From: Albidovulum denitrificans
GTDB lineage: Bacteria; Pseudomonadota; Alphaproteobacteria; Rhodobacterales; Rhodobacteraceae
Direction of reading: 5' to 3'
NCBI RefSeq assembly: GCF_002973535.1
Contig: NZ_PVEP01000012.1
Span: 41,072 to 105,071 of the forward strand
Length of the DNA stretch: 64,000 nucleotides
In this document: positions 25,764 through 34,176 of the stretch, in pieces
How positions within the stretch are numbered: position 1 is the first letter of the stretch
Layout of the letters: every line of letters starts with the position of its first letter
Notes under the pieces: generated by a model
Seen by the model: the letters and a program-made list of their open reading frames with translations, nothing else
Database searches by the model: none
Told to the model about the DNA's origin: nothing
Made by a program: the position numbers and the translations under genes

Positions 25764-26909
25764 TTACTCGACGATGGTCCAGCCGCCGTCCTTGACCTCA
25801 AGCATTCGGAAGGCCGACAGGTCGAGACCAAGGTGGTCTTCGGGCGACATCGTGTAGATGCCGGTGGTCCCGACAAGGCCGCTCGTCGCTTCCAGCGCAT
25901 CGCGGATCGCGGCAGGCTCGGCCGAACCGGCGCGGGTGATCGCGTCGACGACCAGCGCGAGACCGTCATGCGCGTAGCCGCCGAAGGTGCTGACGGGTTG
26001 GTTGTATTTCGCCTCGTAGGCGGCCTTGTACTCGGTCACGACGGGCTTTTGCGGGTCGCTCTCGGGCAGCAGGCCCGCAACCAGAAGCGCGGTACCCGGC
26101 AGGCGCACGCCCTCGGCGGCGTCCTTGCCCGCAAGTTCGATGAAGCTGTCCGAGGCCACGCCATGCGACTGGTAAAGCGGCAGTTCGATCCCCAACTGGC
26201 GATAGTTGCGCGTCACGATGGCCGGGCCTTGCCCGAAGCCCGGATTCAGCACCGCCTGCACGCCGTCGGCGTTCTTGATCTTGGTCAGCTGCGCCGTCAT
26301 GTCGGCGTCTTTCGGATCATAGGTTTCGTCCGCGACGATCTCGATCCCGTAATCACCCACCACGTCCTTGCACTGGGCCTGCATCGACGCGCCGAAGCCG
26401 TCGGTGCCAGAGATCAGGCCAACCTTGGTGAAGCCGCGCGCCTGCATGTCGGTAAAGATCTTCTGGCAGGCCATACGGTCGGTATGGGGCGTCTTGAAGG
26501 TAAAGGTCTTGACCGGCTGGATGATGTCGATCGCACCGGCGAGCGAGACGAAGGGGATCTCCGCATCCTCGGCCACCGACAGGATCGCCATCGTCGTCCC
26601 GGTGGTCGAGCCGCCGACGATCGCCTGCACTTCGTCATCCTCGATCAGCCGGGTGGCGAAGGTGCGCGCCTTGTTGGCGTCGCCGCCGTCGTCATAAAGG
26701 ACAAGCTCCACCTGTTCGCCATTGATGCCGCCCTTGGCGTTCAGGTCCTCGACCATCATCTCAAGGGTCTTCGCCTCGGGGTCGCCAAGGAAGGCCGCCG
26801 GGCCGGTGGACGAAACCGAGGCCCCGATCCTGATCTCGGCCTGCGCCGCGGTGGCAAGGCCGAGCGCGACAAGCGCTGCGGGAACGGTCGTGGTCAGTGT
26901 CTTCTTCAT
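25764..26909 (-). CDS. Liv-type ABC transporter substrate-binding protein
   Basis: A 381-residue periplasmic binding protein with a signal peptide ending near AAQA and the type 1 fold of the leucine-binding family (IRIGASVSSTGPAAFLGDPEAK, VSLAGAIDIIQPVKTFTFKTP). It lies 31 bp downstream of paaN on the same strand and is followed by livH, M, G and F. Because the operon begins with paaN under a PaaR-type operator, the ligand may be phenylacetate or a related aromatic compound rather than leucine. This is inference from context. Confidence 0.9.
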   Translation of the reverse strand: MKKTLTTTVPAALVALGLATAAQAEIRIGASVSSTGPAAFLGDPEAKTLEMMVEDLNAKGGINGEQVELVLYDDGGDANKARTFATRLIEDDEVQAIVGGSTTGTTMAILSVAEDAEIPFVSLAGAIDIIQPVKTFTFKTPHTDRMACQKIFTDMQARGFTKVGLISGTDGFGASMQAQCKDVVGDYGIEIVADETYDPKDADMTAQLTKIKNADGVQAVLNPGFGQGPAIVTRNYRQLGIELPLYQSHGVASDSFIELAGKDAAEGVRLPGTALLVAGLLPESDPQKPVVTEYKAAYEAKYNQPVSTFGGYAHDGLALVVDAITRAGSAEPAAIRDALEATSGLVGTTGIYTMSPEDHLGLDLSAFRMLEVKDGGWTIVE

Positions 26910-26940
26910 CAGTCTTCTCCTCCCAGTGAGTGTAGTGAAA

Positions 26941-28581
26941 TCAGTGAACGGGTCGGCGCCACATCACCCGGCGGAAGCGCGGAGTGACAAAGGCGGTGTC
27001 GGTCAGGCTGGCATTGCCCGCAGGGTTGGCCCCGGTGACGTGAAAGTCGCTGAAGGCTGCGGACTGGTTGACGTAGATCGCGCCGGTCAGGTTGATCGAA
27101 AGGTTCACCCCGGCCTGTGTGAACGCGGCGATGGCACGGGTGATGCGCGCCTCGTCGGTGTCGTAAAGCGCGGCGGTGATCGCGCCCTTCCGGCGCGCAA
27201 GATCGGCCGCGCGGGCAATGCCTGTGTCGGCATCCTTCACCGCCACGATGAAGGAAACCGGCCCGAAGCATTCATCCCCGCAGGCCGCATCGTCCTCCGT
27301 CAGGGCAAGGATCAGCGGCGAGGCGATCCGCCCCTCCCCCGCCGTATCGCGCAGCACCCGGCCAAGCCCGCGCGCCCTGGCAAGACGGTCCAGCGTGGCA
27401 GGATTTGCGATCGCGCCAAGCACCCCCGCCGCCCGCGCCGGATCGGCCAGCAGGTCATCGACGGCGGCGACGATGGCGCTTGCCACCTCGTCGAAACCCT
27501 TGTGTCCCTGATCGGTGTCGATCCCGCCCTCGGGGACATAGATATTCTGCGGCGCGGTACACATCTGCCCGGAATAGAGCGCCAGCGAAAAGGCGATGTT
27601 CGCGCACATCCCGTCAAAGTCGTCGCTGGCCGCGATGGTGATGGTGTTGACGCCCGTCTCTTCGGTGAAAAGCCGCGCCTGTGTCGCGTTCGCCCGTAGC
27701 CACGCGCCGAAGCTGCTCGATCCGGTATAGTCGATCAGCTTCACCTCGGGGCGTGTCGCCAGATCCTGTGTGATCTCGGCACCCGGCGCATCGACGGCCA
27801 GCAGAACGGCATCACTGGGCAGCCCCGCCTCGGCCAGCACTCCGCGCAGGACGCGGACCGTCAGGGCCAGCGGAAGGATCGCGGCGGGATGCGGCTTCAC
27901 GATCACCGGGTTGCCGGTGGCAAGGCTTGCGAAGATGCCGGAATAGGAATTCCACGTCGGGAAGGTATTGCAGCCGATCGCCAGCGACAGCCCGACCGGC
28001 ACGATCGCCCAGTGCTTTTCCAGAACGATCGGCGCCGCCTTGCCTTGCGGCTTCTCCCAGCGCGCATCGGCAGCAAAGCGCGTCATCTCGTCCCACGCCA
28101 TCGCGACCGCCTCAAGACCGCGATCCTGTGCATGGGGGCCGCCCGCCTGAAAGGCCATCGCAAAAGCCTGGCCGGTGGTGTGCATCACCGCATTGGCCAT
28201 CTCGAAGCTGATCTTGTTGAGGCGGGAAAGCGCCTCAAGGCAGACGCCCACCCTTGCCTGCGGCCCTGCGGCCGCGAAGGCCGGGCGCGCCGCCTCTGCC
28301 GCCGCGATCAGCCCCCCGACGGGGGCTGCCGGATAGGTGATTCCCAGGTCGCCGCCGAAGGGAGAGACCTCGGCGCCAAGCCGGTGCGTCTCGGGGTGGC
28401 CCGGCAGATCGAAGGGCTTGTCCTTCAGCGCGGCAAAGCCCGCCGCCCCCTCCTCACGCGCGCAATCTCCGTATATCTTGCCGCTGGGGATCTCGGGAAA
28501 GGGCGACCAGCATTCGCGCAGCCGCAGCGCCGCGACGGCGGCGTCAAGCATCGGCTGGTGGCGCCCGAACTGCGCTGGCAT
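26941..28581 (-). CDS. paaN: Phenylacetic acid degradation protein PaaN (aldehyde dehydrogenase superfamily)
   Basis: A 546-residue ALDH-superfamily protein with the PaaN features: NTFPTWNSYSGIFASLATGN, a GSSSFGAWLR cofactor loop, and the nucleophile region in YSGQMCTAPQNIYVP. It lacks the C-terminal hydratase domain of PaaZ, which is encoded separately at 32056. Both PaaN and PaaZ are therefore present, so PaaN probably has a different aldehyde substrate; phenylacetaldehyde from the amine dehydrogenase is one candidate. It diverges from paaG, and an operator for PaaR lies between the two starts. Confidence 0.85.
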   Translation of the reverse strand: MPAQFGRHQPMLDAAVAALRLRECWSPFPEIPSGKIYGDCAREEGAAGFAALKDKPFDLPGHPETHRLGAEVSPFGGDLGITYPAAPVGGLIAAAEAARPAFAAAGPQARVGVCLEALSRLNKISFEMANAVMHTTGQAFAMAFQAGGPHAQDRGLEAVAMAWDEMTRFAADARWEKPQGKAAPIVLEKHWAIVPVGLSLAIGCNTFPTWNSYSGIFASLATGNPVIVKPHPAAILPLALTVRVLRGVLAEAGLPSDAVLLAVDAPGAEITQDLATRPEVKLIDYTGSSSFGAWLRANATQARLFTEETGVNTITIAASDDFDGMCANIAFSLALYSGQMCTAPQNIYVPEGGIDTDQGHKGFDEVASAIVAAVDDLLADPARAAGVLGAIANPATLDRLARARGLGRVLRDTAGEGRIASPLILALTEDDAACGDECFGPVSFIVAVKDADTGIARAADLARRKGAITAALYDTDEARITRAIAAFTQAGVNLSINLTGAIYVNQSAAFSDFHVTGANPAGNASLTDTAFVTPRFRRVMWRRPVH

Positions 28582-28612
28582 GGTGTCCTCCCTGAACTTG
28601 AGTTTATCATTG

Positions 28613-28626
28613 ACCGGCCGGTCGGT
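28613..28626. promoter_or_regulatory. Probable PaaR operator between paaN and paaG
   Basis: The sequence ACCGGCCGGTCGGT reads as inverted arms ACCGGC and GTCGGT with one mismatch. It is followed by TTAT, so it shares GGTCGGTTTAT exactly with the site at 39952-39965. It lies 32 bp upstream of paaN and 56 bp upstream of paaG, in the 100 bp divergent gap. TetR-family repressors bind such palindromes, and PaaR is encoded 2.7 kb away. Binding is inferred. Confidence 0.75.
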
Positions 28627-28681
28627 TTATGCAACGAAAATCTTCGAGGGGTCCCGAAAACCCGGAGGGAGGGAGGTCAGA

Positions 28682-29470
28682 ATGACAAAAACGGTGCTGA
28701 GCGTGCTGACCGGGGGCGTCTTGAGGGTGACGCTCAACCGCCCGGAAAAGCTCAATTCCTTCAACGAGGAAATGCACCTGGACCTGCGTGCCTGCGTGCA
28801 GCGGGCGCATGACGATCCCGAGGTGCGCGCGGTCCTGTTGACCGGCGCCGGGCGGGGATTCTGCGCCGGTCAGGACCTGGGCGACCGCGACCCCCGCAAG
28901 GGCGGCCCCGCCCCCGATCTGGGCCACACGATCGCGACCTTCTACAACCCCACGCTGCGGCTGATCCGGGCGCTTGAAAAGCCGGTGGTCTGCGCGGTGA
29001 ACGGCGTGGCCGCGGGCGCGGGCGCCAATATTGCCTTCGCCTGCGACATCGTGCTGGCGGCGAAATCCGCGAAGTTCATCCAGGCCTTCTCCAAGATCGG
29101 CCTCGTCCCGGACGCCGGCGGAAGCTGGAGCCTTGCGCGCATTCTGGGCGAACCGCGCGCGAAGGCGCTTGCGATGACGGCCGAACCGCTGATGGCCGAG
29201 AAAGCGGCCGAGTGGGGCCTGATCTGGAAGGCGCTCGACGATGAAACCCTGATGCCCGAGGCAGAGGCGCTTGCCGCCGCGCTCGCCGCCGGACCGACGC
29301 TGGGCCTTGGCCTGACCAAACGCCTGATCCAGAGCGCCGCGACCAACAGTCTCGAGACCCAGCTGGACCTCGAACGCGATTGTCAGCAGCAGGCCGGGCG
29401 CAGTGCCGATTATGCCGAGGGCGTCACCGCCTTCCTCGAAAAACGCAAGCCGGAGTTCCGCGGCCAATGA
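28682..29470 (+). CDS. paaG: PaaG, ring-1,2-epoxyphenylacetyl-CoA isomerase (crotonase family)
   Basis: ATG 28682 follows a GGGAGGGAGG ribosome site. The 262-residue crotonase-fold protein has GAGRGFCAGQDLGDRD for CoA-oxyanion binding and SKIGLVPDAGGSWSL with the catalytic Asp. PaaG isomerises the phenylacetyl-CoA epoxide to oxepin-CoA and later moves a double bond in the linear intermediate. It heads the paaG-paaI-paaK operon and its stop overlaps the paaI start (ATGA). Confidence 0.9.
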   Translation: MTKTVLSVLTGGVLRVTLNRPEKLNSFNEEMHLDLRACVQRAHDDPEVRAVLLTGAGRGFCAGQDLGDRDPRKGGPAPDLGHTIATFYNPTLRLIRALEKPVVCAVNGVAAGAGANIAFACDIVLAAKSAKFIQAFSKIGLVPDAGGSWSLARILGEPRAKALAMTAEPLMAEKAAEWGLIWKALDDETLMPEAEALAAALAAGPTLGLGLTKRLIQSAATNSLETQLDLERDCQQQAGRSADYAEGVTAFLEKRKPEFRGQ

Positions 29471-29916
29471 AACCGATATCCCAGATGACCCCGCAAGAGA
29501 TCGCCGAAGCCTCGGCCCGCGCCATGTGGAACGACGACTCCGCCAGTCAGCGTCTGGACATGGCCCTCGACCACATCGCGCCGGGCGAGGCGACGCTGTC
29601 GATGACCGTCACCGACGCGATGTCGAACGGTCATGGCAACTGCCACGGCGGCTTTATCTTCACGCTCGCCGACAGCGCCTTCGCCTTTGCCTGCAACAGC
29701 TACAATCAGGTCACCGTGGCGCAGCACTGTTCCGTGACCTACCTGATTCCCGGCCGGATCGGCGACCGGCTTACCGCCATGGCAAGAGAGGTGTCGCGCC
29801 GCGCCCGCTCGGGGATCTACGACATCCGCATCACCAACCAGAACGGTGAGCATGTGGCCGAATTCCGTGGCCATTCGCGGACCGTGAAAGGCACGCATCT
29901 TCCGGTCGAAAACTGA
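29467..29916 (+). CDS. paaI: PaaI, hydroxyphenylacetyl-CoA thioesterase
   Basis: A 149-residue single hotdog-fold protein with the PaaI active-site block HGNCHGGFIFTLADSAFAFA. It hydrolyses dead-end CoA esters such as ring-hydroxylated phenylacetyl-CoA and so relieves CoA trapping when the epoxidase product is not processed in time. Its ATG overlaps the paaG stop. Confidence 0.92.
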   Translation: MKPISQMTPQEIAEASARAMWNDDSASQRLDMALDHIAPGEATLSMTVTDAMSNGHGNCHGGFIFTLADSAFAFACNSYNQVTVAQHCSVTYLIPGRIGDRLTAMAREVSRRARSGIYDIRITNQNGEHVAEFRGHSRTVKGTHLPVEN

Positions 29917-29944
29917 CCGGACCCGCATGATCAGGGAGGAAACC

Positions 29945-31255
29945 ATGCAAGAACTGTCCCCCAATCCCAAAGACCTCGACCCGATCGAAACCGCCTCGCG
30001 CGATGAGATCGAGGCATTGCAGTTCCACCGCATGAAGCGCTCGCTCAAGCACGCTTTCGAGAATTCGCCCTTCTACCGCAAGCGCTTCATCGAACACGAT
30101 GTCCACCCGGAAGAGCTGAAATCGCTGGGGGACATCGCGAAGTTCCCCTTCACCTACAAGCAGGACCTGCGCGAGACCTATCCCTTCGGCATGTTCGCCG
30201 TGCCACAATCAAGGCTGGTGCGCATTCACGGCTCTTCCGGGACGACGGGCAAGCCGACCGTCGTCGGCTATACCGCGAACGACATCGAGGTTTGGGCCAA
30301 CCTGATCGCGCGGTCGATCCGGGCGGCCGGCGGGCGGCCGGGCGACATGCTGCACAACGCCTATGGCTACGGCCTTTTCACCGGCGGCCTCGGCGCGCAT
30401 TACGGGGCCGAGAAGCTCGGCTGTACCGTGGTGCCGATCTCGGGCGGCATGACAGAGCGGCAGGTGACGCTCATCGACGATTTCAAGCCGCGCATCATCA
30501 TGGTGACGCCGTCCTACATGCTCTCGATCCTCGATGAGTTCCGCCGCCAGGGCCTCGACCCGCGCGAGAGTTCGCTGGAAATCGGCATCTTCGGCGCCGA
30601 ACCCTGGACCAATGCGATGCGCGAGGAGATCGAGCAGGCATTCAACATGCAGGCCGTCGACATCTACGGGCTGAGCGAGGTGATGGGTCCCGGCGTGGCG
30701 CAGGAATGCGTGGAGACCAAGGACGGGCTGCATATCTGGGAAGATCACTTCTATCCCGAAATCATCGACCCGGTGACGGGCGAGGTGCTGCCTGACGGCC
30801 AGATGGGGGAACTTGTGTTCACCACGCTGACCAAGGAAGGGCTGCCGATGGTGCGCTACCGCACCCGCGACCTGACCCGCCTGCTGCCCGGCACCGCACG
30901 TTCGATGCGTCGGATCGAGAAGATCACCGGCCGCTCGGACGACATGATCATCCTGCGCGGCGTCAACGTCTTCCCGACCCAGATCGAGGAACAGATCCTG
31001 AAATGCGCGGGCCTCGCGCCACATTTCCAGATCGAGCTGACACGCTCGGGCCGGATGGACAGCATGACCGTCCATGTCGAATGCACCCCCGACCGGGCCG
31101 ACACGGCGGCCCGCGCGGCCTCGGCCAAGGAACTTTCCCATCACATCAAGAGCGTGGTCGGCGTTTCGACCAGCATCGAGGTCAGGGATCCGAACGCCAT
31201 TGCCCGTTCGGAGGGCAAGGCAAAGCGGGTTCTCGACAACAGACCGAAGGAATGA
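29945..31255 (+). CDS. paaK: PaaK, phenylacetate-CoA ligase
   Basis: ATG 29945 has a CAGGGAGGAAACC leader. The 436-residue protein has the adenylation motif HGSSGTTGKPTVVGYT, the PaaK helix YGYGLFTGGLGAHYGAEKLG, YGLSEVMGPGVAQEC and the C-terminal GRSDDMIILRGVNVFPTQIEE (quoted here within 20-residue blocks). It activates phenylacetate to phenylacetyl-CoA with ATP, the entry step of the pathway, in the cytoplasm. Confidence 0.95.
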   Translation: MQELSPNPKDLDPIETASRDEIEALQFHRMKRSLKHAFENSPFYRKRFIEHDVHPEELKSLGDIAKFPFTYKQDLRETYPFGMFAVPQSRLVRIHGSSGTTGKPTVVGYTANDIEVWANLIARSIRAAGGRPGDMLHNAYGYGLFTGGLGAHYGAEKLGCTVVPISGGMTERQVTLIDDFKPRIIMVTPSYMLSILDEFRRQGLDPRESSLEIGIFGAEPWTNAMREEIEQAFNMQAVDIYGLSEVMGPGVAQECVETKDGLHIWEDHFYPEIIDPVTGEVLPDGQMGELVFTTLTKEGLPMVRYRTRDLTRLLPGTARSMRRIEKITGRSDDMIILRGVNVFPTQIEEQILKCAGLAPHFQIELTRSGRMDSMTVHVECTPDRADTAARAASAKELSHHIKSVVGVSTSIEVRDPNAIARSEGKAKRVLDNRPKE

Positions 31256-31309
31256 CCCGCCAATCGGCCGTCAGACGGTGACACTCCACCGCGACGGGGT
31301 TAAACGACC

Positions 31310-31325
31310 GGGGGCAGCTGCCCCC
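31310..31325. repeat. 16 bp perfect palindrome between paaK and paaR
   Basis: GGGGGCAGCTGCCCCC reads the same on both strands. As RNA it could form a 6 bp stem with an AGCT loop; the following CAATCTCTT is only weakly T-rich, so terminator strength is doubtful. It lies 55 bp after the paaK stop and 68 bp before the paaR start, so it may reduce readthrough or be a regulator site. Confidence 0.5.
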
Positions 31326-31392
31326 CAATCTCTTCCGCCCAGGCTTTCAGTTCCGCCTAGCGGACATGACAGGAACGGCTTGAAGGGACACC

Positions 31393-31992
31393 ATGGCCCG
31401 CACAAGAGCAACGGATTTCGACGAGAAGCGGCGCGGCCTTCTGGAGCATGCGGCGACGGTCTTTGCCGAGCAGGGCATGGAAAAGGCCTCCATGGCGCAG
31501 ATCGCGGCGCATGGGCAGGTCTCCAAGGCGCTGCTCTACCACTACTACCCCAGCAAGGACGCGCTGATCTTCGCGATCATCATCACCCACCTGGAGGAAC
31601 TCGATACCGCGATCGAGGCTGCCCATGATCCGGCCCTGCCGCCGCAGCAACGCCTGCGCAAGCTGGTCGGAGCAGTGCTGGAAAACTACAGGGGCGCCGA
31701 CAACGAACACAAGGTCCAGCTGAACGCGACCTCGGCGCTGTCCGACGAACAGAAAGCCGCGATCCTCTCGATCGAACGCAGGATCGTCCGCCGTTTCGCG
31801 ATCGTCCTGAAAGAGATCAACCCCAATCTCGACAATCCCGAACGCCCGCTGCTGACGCCTGTCACCATGTCGCTCTTCGGTATGATGAACTGGGTCTACA
31901 TGTGGTTCAGGGATGGCGGCCGGATCAGCCGTGAAGACTATGCCGACGTGGCGACGACACTGATCCTTGAGGGGATCAAGGCCGTCCACTGA
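31393..31992 (+). CDS. paaR: PaaR, TetR-family transcriptional regulator of phenylacetate genes
   Basis: A 199-residue TetR-type protein with an N-terminal helix-turn-helix (MEKASMAQIAAHGQVSKALL, then YHYYPSKDALIFAII) and a helical ligand domain. In alphaproteobacteria and related groups a TetR-family PaaR represses the paa operons and is released by phenylacetyl-CoA. The two matched palindromes at 28613 and 39952 are the obvious targets. The gene is convergent with paaZ. Confidence 0.85.
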   Translation: MARTRATDFDEKRRGLLEHAATVFAEQGMEKASMAQIAAHGQVSKALLYHYYPSKDALIFAIIITHLEELDTAIEAAHDPALPPQQRLRKLVGAVLENYRGADNEHKVQLNATSALSDEQKAAILSIERRIVRRFAIVLKEINPNLDNPERPLLTPVTMSLFGMMNWVYMWFRDGGRISREDYADVATTLILEGIKAVH

Positions 31993-32019
31993 CGCCCCGG
32001 CCCGGCACTTGCCGGGGCG
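31993..32019. terminator. GC-rich hairpin between convergent paaR and paaZ
   Basis: CGCCCCGGC (31993-32001) pairs perfectly with GCCGGGGCG (32011-32019) over a 9-nt loop. It starts right after the paaR stop and lies 37 bp beyond the end of paaZ, where a two-way terminator would be expected. No T-run follows on either strand, so the terminator call is tentative. Confidence 0.45.
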
Positions 32020-32055
32020 GGGCGGGGTCGGCAATGAAGCCGGCGCAGGCACGGC

Positions 32056-34125
32056 TCATTCGGCAGCCTCCGCCGGGCGCAGGGGCCAGCGCTTTGCCAC
32101 CATCGTCAGCACGTCATACTGCGCGACGACCTCGCCCTTCTGGTTGGTGACCTGACAGTCCCATCGCACCTCGCCATGCTCGGCGTTTTCGCGCGGGTTG
32201 ATCTCCTTGCAGGTCAGGCGCACTTGCAGGCTGTCGCCGAAATAGACCGGCGTCAGGAACCGCAGGTTGTCGACGCCGTAATTGGCCAGAACCGGGCCGG
32301 GGTTCGGCTCGACGAACAGCCCCGCCGCGAAGCTGGCGATCAGGTAGCCATGCGCCACCCGGTCGTCGAAGAACGGATTGGCCTTCGCGGCGGCGCTGTC
32401 CATATGGGCATAGAACGTGTCGCCCGTGAACCGGGCGAAATGCTCCACGTCCTCCTGGGTGACGGTGCGCACCGCCGTGACAAGCTGATCGCCGATCCTG
32501 AGGTCGGAAAGCGCCTTGCGGAAGGGGTGCGTCCCCTGCGTTGCGGCGGCACCCTCGATCCAGCGCCCGGTGACGGCAGAGAGCATCCGCGGCGCGCCCT
32601 GAACCGCGGTGCGCTGCATGTAATGCTTCACCCCACGCATCCCGCCCATTTCCTCGCCCCCGCCCGCGCGGCCCGGACCGCCATGCACCAGCGGCGCCAG
32701 AGGCGATCCATGCCCGGTCGAGGTCTTGGCCGATGCGCGGTTGCCGATCAGCACACGGCCATGGAACGGCGCGAGACCCAGCACCGCCTCTTCGGCCACG
32801 CGGGCATCGTCGGTGAACACCGACGAAACAAGCGACCCCTTGCCCATCTGCGCCAGCGCCACCGCTTCGTCGAGCGTGTCGTAGGGCATCACGGTCGATA
32901 CCGGGCCGAAGGCCTCGACATCATGTACCGCCGTCGCGGCGAAGGGCGTATCGCAATACATCAGGACCGGGTTCAGGAAGGCCCCCTTTGCGGCATCGCC
33001 CGAGGTCACGCGCACCTCGTCGGGGTTGCCCGCGACAATCTCGGCATCGGCCTGAAGCTCGCGGATGCGCGCGCGGACCTCCTCTCGCTGGTCAAGCGAG
33101 GCGAGCGCGCCCATCCGCGTCCCCGCATCGCCCGGCAGACCAAGGGCGGTCTTGCCCAGCCGGTCGCGCAGCGCCGCGATCAGCGCCTCAACCTGTCCGC
33201 GCGGCGCGATCACCCGGCGGATGGCGGTGCATTTCTGCCCCGCCTTCGCCGTCATCTCGCGCGCGACTTCCTTGACGAAAAGATCGAACTCCTCCGTACC
33301 CGCCACCGCGTCCGGCCCAAGGATCGTGGCATTCAGGCTGTCGGCCTCCATCGTGAAGCGCACGGAATTGGCGATGATCGCGGGGTGTGTCTTCAGCTTG
33401 CGCCCGGTCGAGGCCGAGCCGGTGAAGGTGACGGCGTCCTGCCCGCCGACATGATCCAGAAGATCGCCGACCGACCCGCAGATCAGTTGCAGCGCGCCCT
33501 CCGGCAGAAGGCCCGTATCGACGATGCGGCGCACCATCAGTTCGGTCAAATAGGCGGTCTGGCTGGCAGGTTTGACCACGCAGGGAACCCCGGCCAGCAG
33601 CGTCGGCGCGATCTTTTCCAGCATCCCCCAGATCGGAAAGTTGAATGCGTTGATATGAATGGCCACGCCGTGCAGCGGCGTCAGGATGTGCTGGGCGCTG
33701 AAGCTCTGACCCTTCGACAGCGGCTCCACCTCGCCGTCGGTCAGGACGCGGGTATTGGGAAGTTCCCGCCGCGCCTTCGAGGCGAAGGTCAGCATCGTGC
33801 CGATGCCACCCTCGATGTCGATCCAGCCATCGGGCCGGGTGGCGCCGGTGTGCAGGCTTTCGGCGTAAAAGACCTCTTTCTGTTCCATCAGCGCAAGGCC
33901 AAGCGCCTTGAGCATCCCTGCCCGTTCATGGAACGACATGGCGCGCAGTTTCGGCCCGGCAACCCGGCGGCCGTGATCAAGGACGGCGGCAAAATCGAGC
34001 CCGCGTGAATCGATCGTGGCCACCGGCACGCCGGTCGCGGCGTCAAGCAGGGTCTGCCCGTCGCCGCTGCCGGGGGTCCAGCCTCCGCAGACATAGCTTT
34101 CAAGGCGGCGCGGCGCGGCGGTCAT
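32056..34125 (-). CDS. paaZ: PaaZ, oxepin-CoA hydrolase / 3-oxo-5,6-dehydrosuberyl-CoA semialdehyde dehydrogenase
   Basis: A 689-residue fusion of an N-terminal aldehyde dehydrogenase domain (nucleophile in KAGQKCTAIRR, glutamate region FTMEADSLNATIL) and a C-terminal MaoC-like hotdog hydratase domain (FARFTGDTFYAHMDSAAAKA, then VAHGYLIASFAAGLF). PaaZ opens the oxepin ring and oxidises the released aldehyde before it can rearrange. It is the last gene of the minus-strand run paaJ-A-B-C-D-E-ferritin-like-paaZ and starts 51 bp after the preceding gene. Confidence 0.93.
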   Translation of the reverse strand: MTAAPRRLESYVCGGWTPGSGDGQTLLDAATGVPVATIDSRGLDFAAVLDHGRRVAGPKLRAMSFHERAGMLKALGLALMEQKEVFYAESLHTGATRPDGWIDIEGGIGTMLTFASKARRELPNTRVLTDGEVEPLSKGQSFSAQHILTPLHGVAIHINAFNFPIWGMLEKIAPTLLAGVPCVVKPASQTAYLTELMVRRIVDTGLLPEGALQLICGSVGDLLDHVGGQDAVTFTGSASTGRKLKTHPAIIANSVRFTMEADSLNATILGPDAVAGTEEFDLFVKEVAREMTAKAGQKCTAIRRVIAPRGQVEALIAALRDRLGKTALGLPGDAGTRMGALASLDQREEVRARIRELQADAEIVAGNPDEVRVTSGDAAKGAFLNPVLMYCDTPFAATAVHDVEAFGPVSTVMPYDTLDEAVALAQMGKGSLVSSVFTDDARVAEEAVLGLAPFHGRVLIGNRASAKTSTGHGSPLAPLVHGGPGRAGGGEEMGGMRGVKHYMQRTAVQGAPRMLSAVTGRWIEGAAATQGTHPFRKALSDLRIGDQLVTAVRTVTQEDVEHFARFTGDTFYAHMDSAAAKANPFFDDRVAHGYLIASFAAGLFVEPNPGPVLANYGVDNLRFLTPVYFGDSLQVRLTCKEINPRENAEHGEVRWDCQVTNQKGEVVAQYDVLTMVAKRWPLRPAEAAE

Positions 34126-34176
34126 GGGCGTTTCCTTCGCAAAATGGGCGCGGGGCCTGTTCCCGCGCCGGATGGG

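Noticed and set aside
22425..26909. Liv genes as an ordinary leucine transporter
   Set aside because: Not excluded by sequence, but the operon begins with paaN behind a PaaR-type operator and ends with a beta-oxidation gene, so an aromatic substrate is the better working call.
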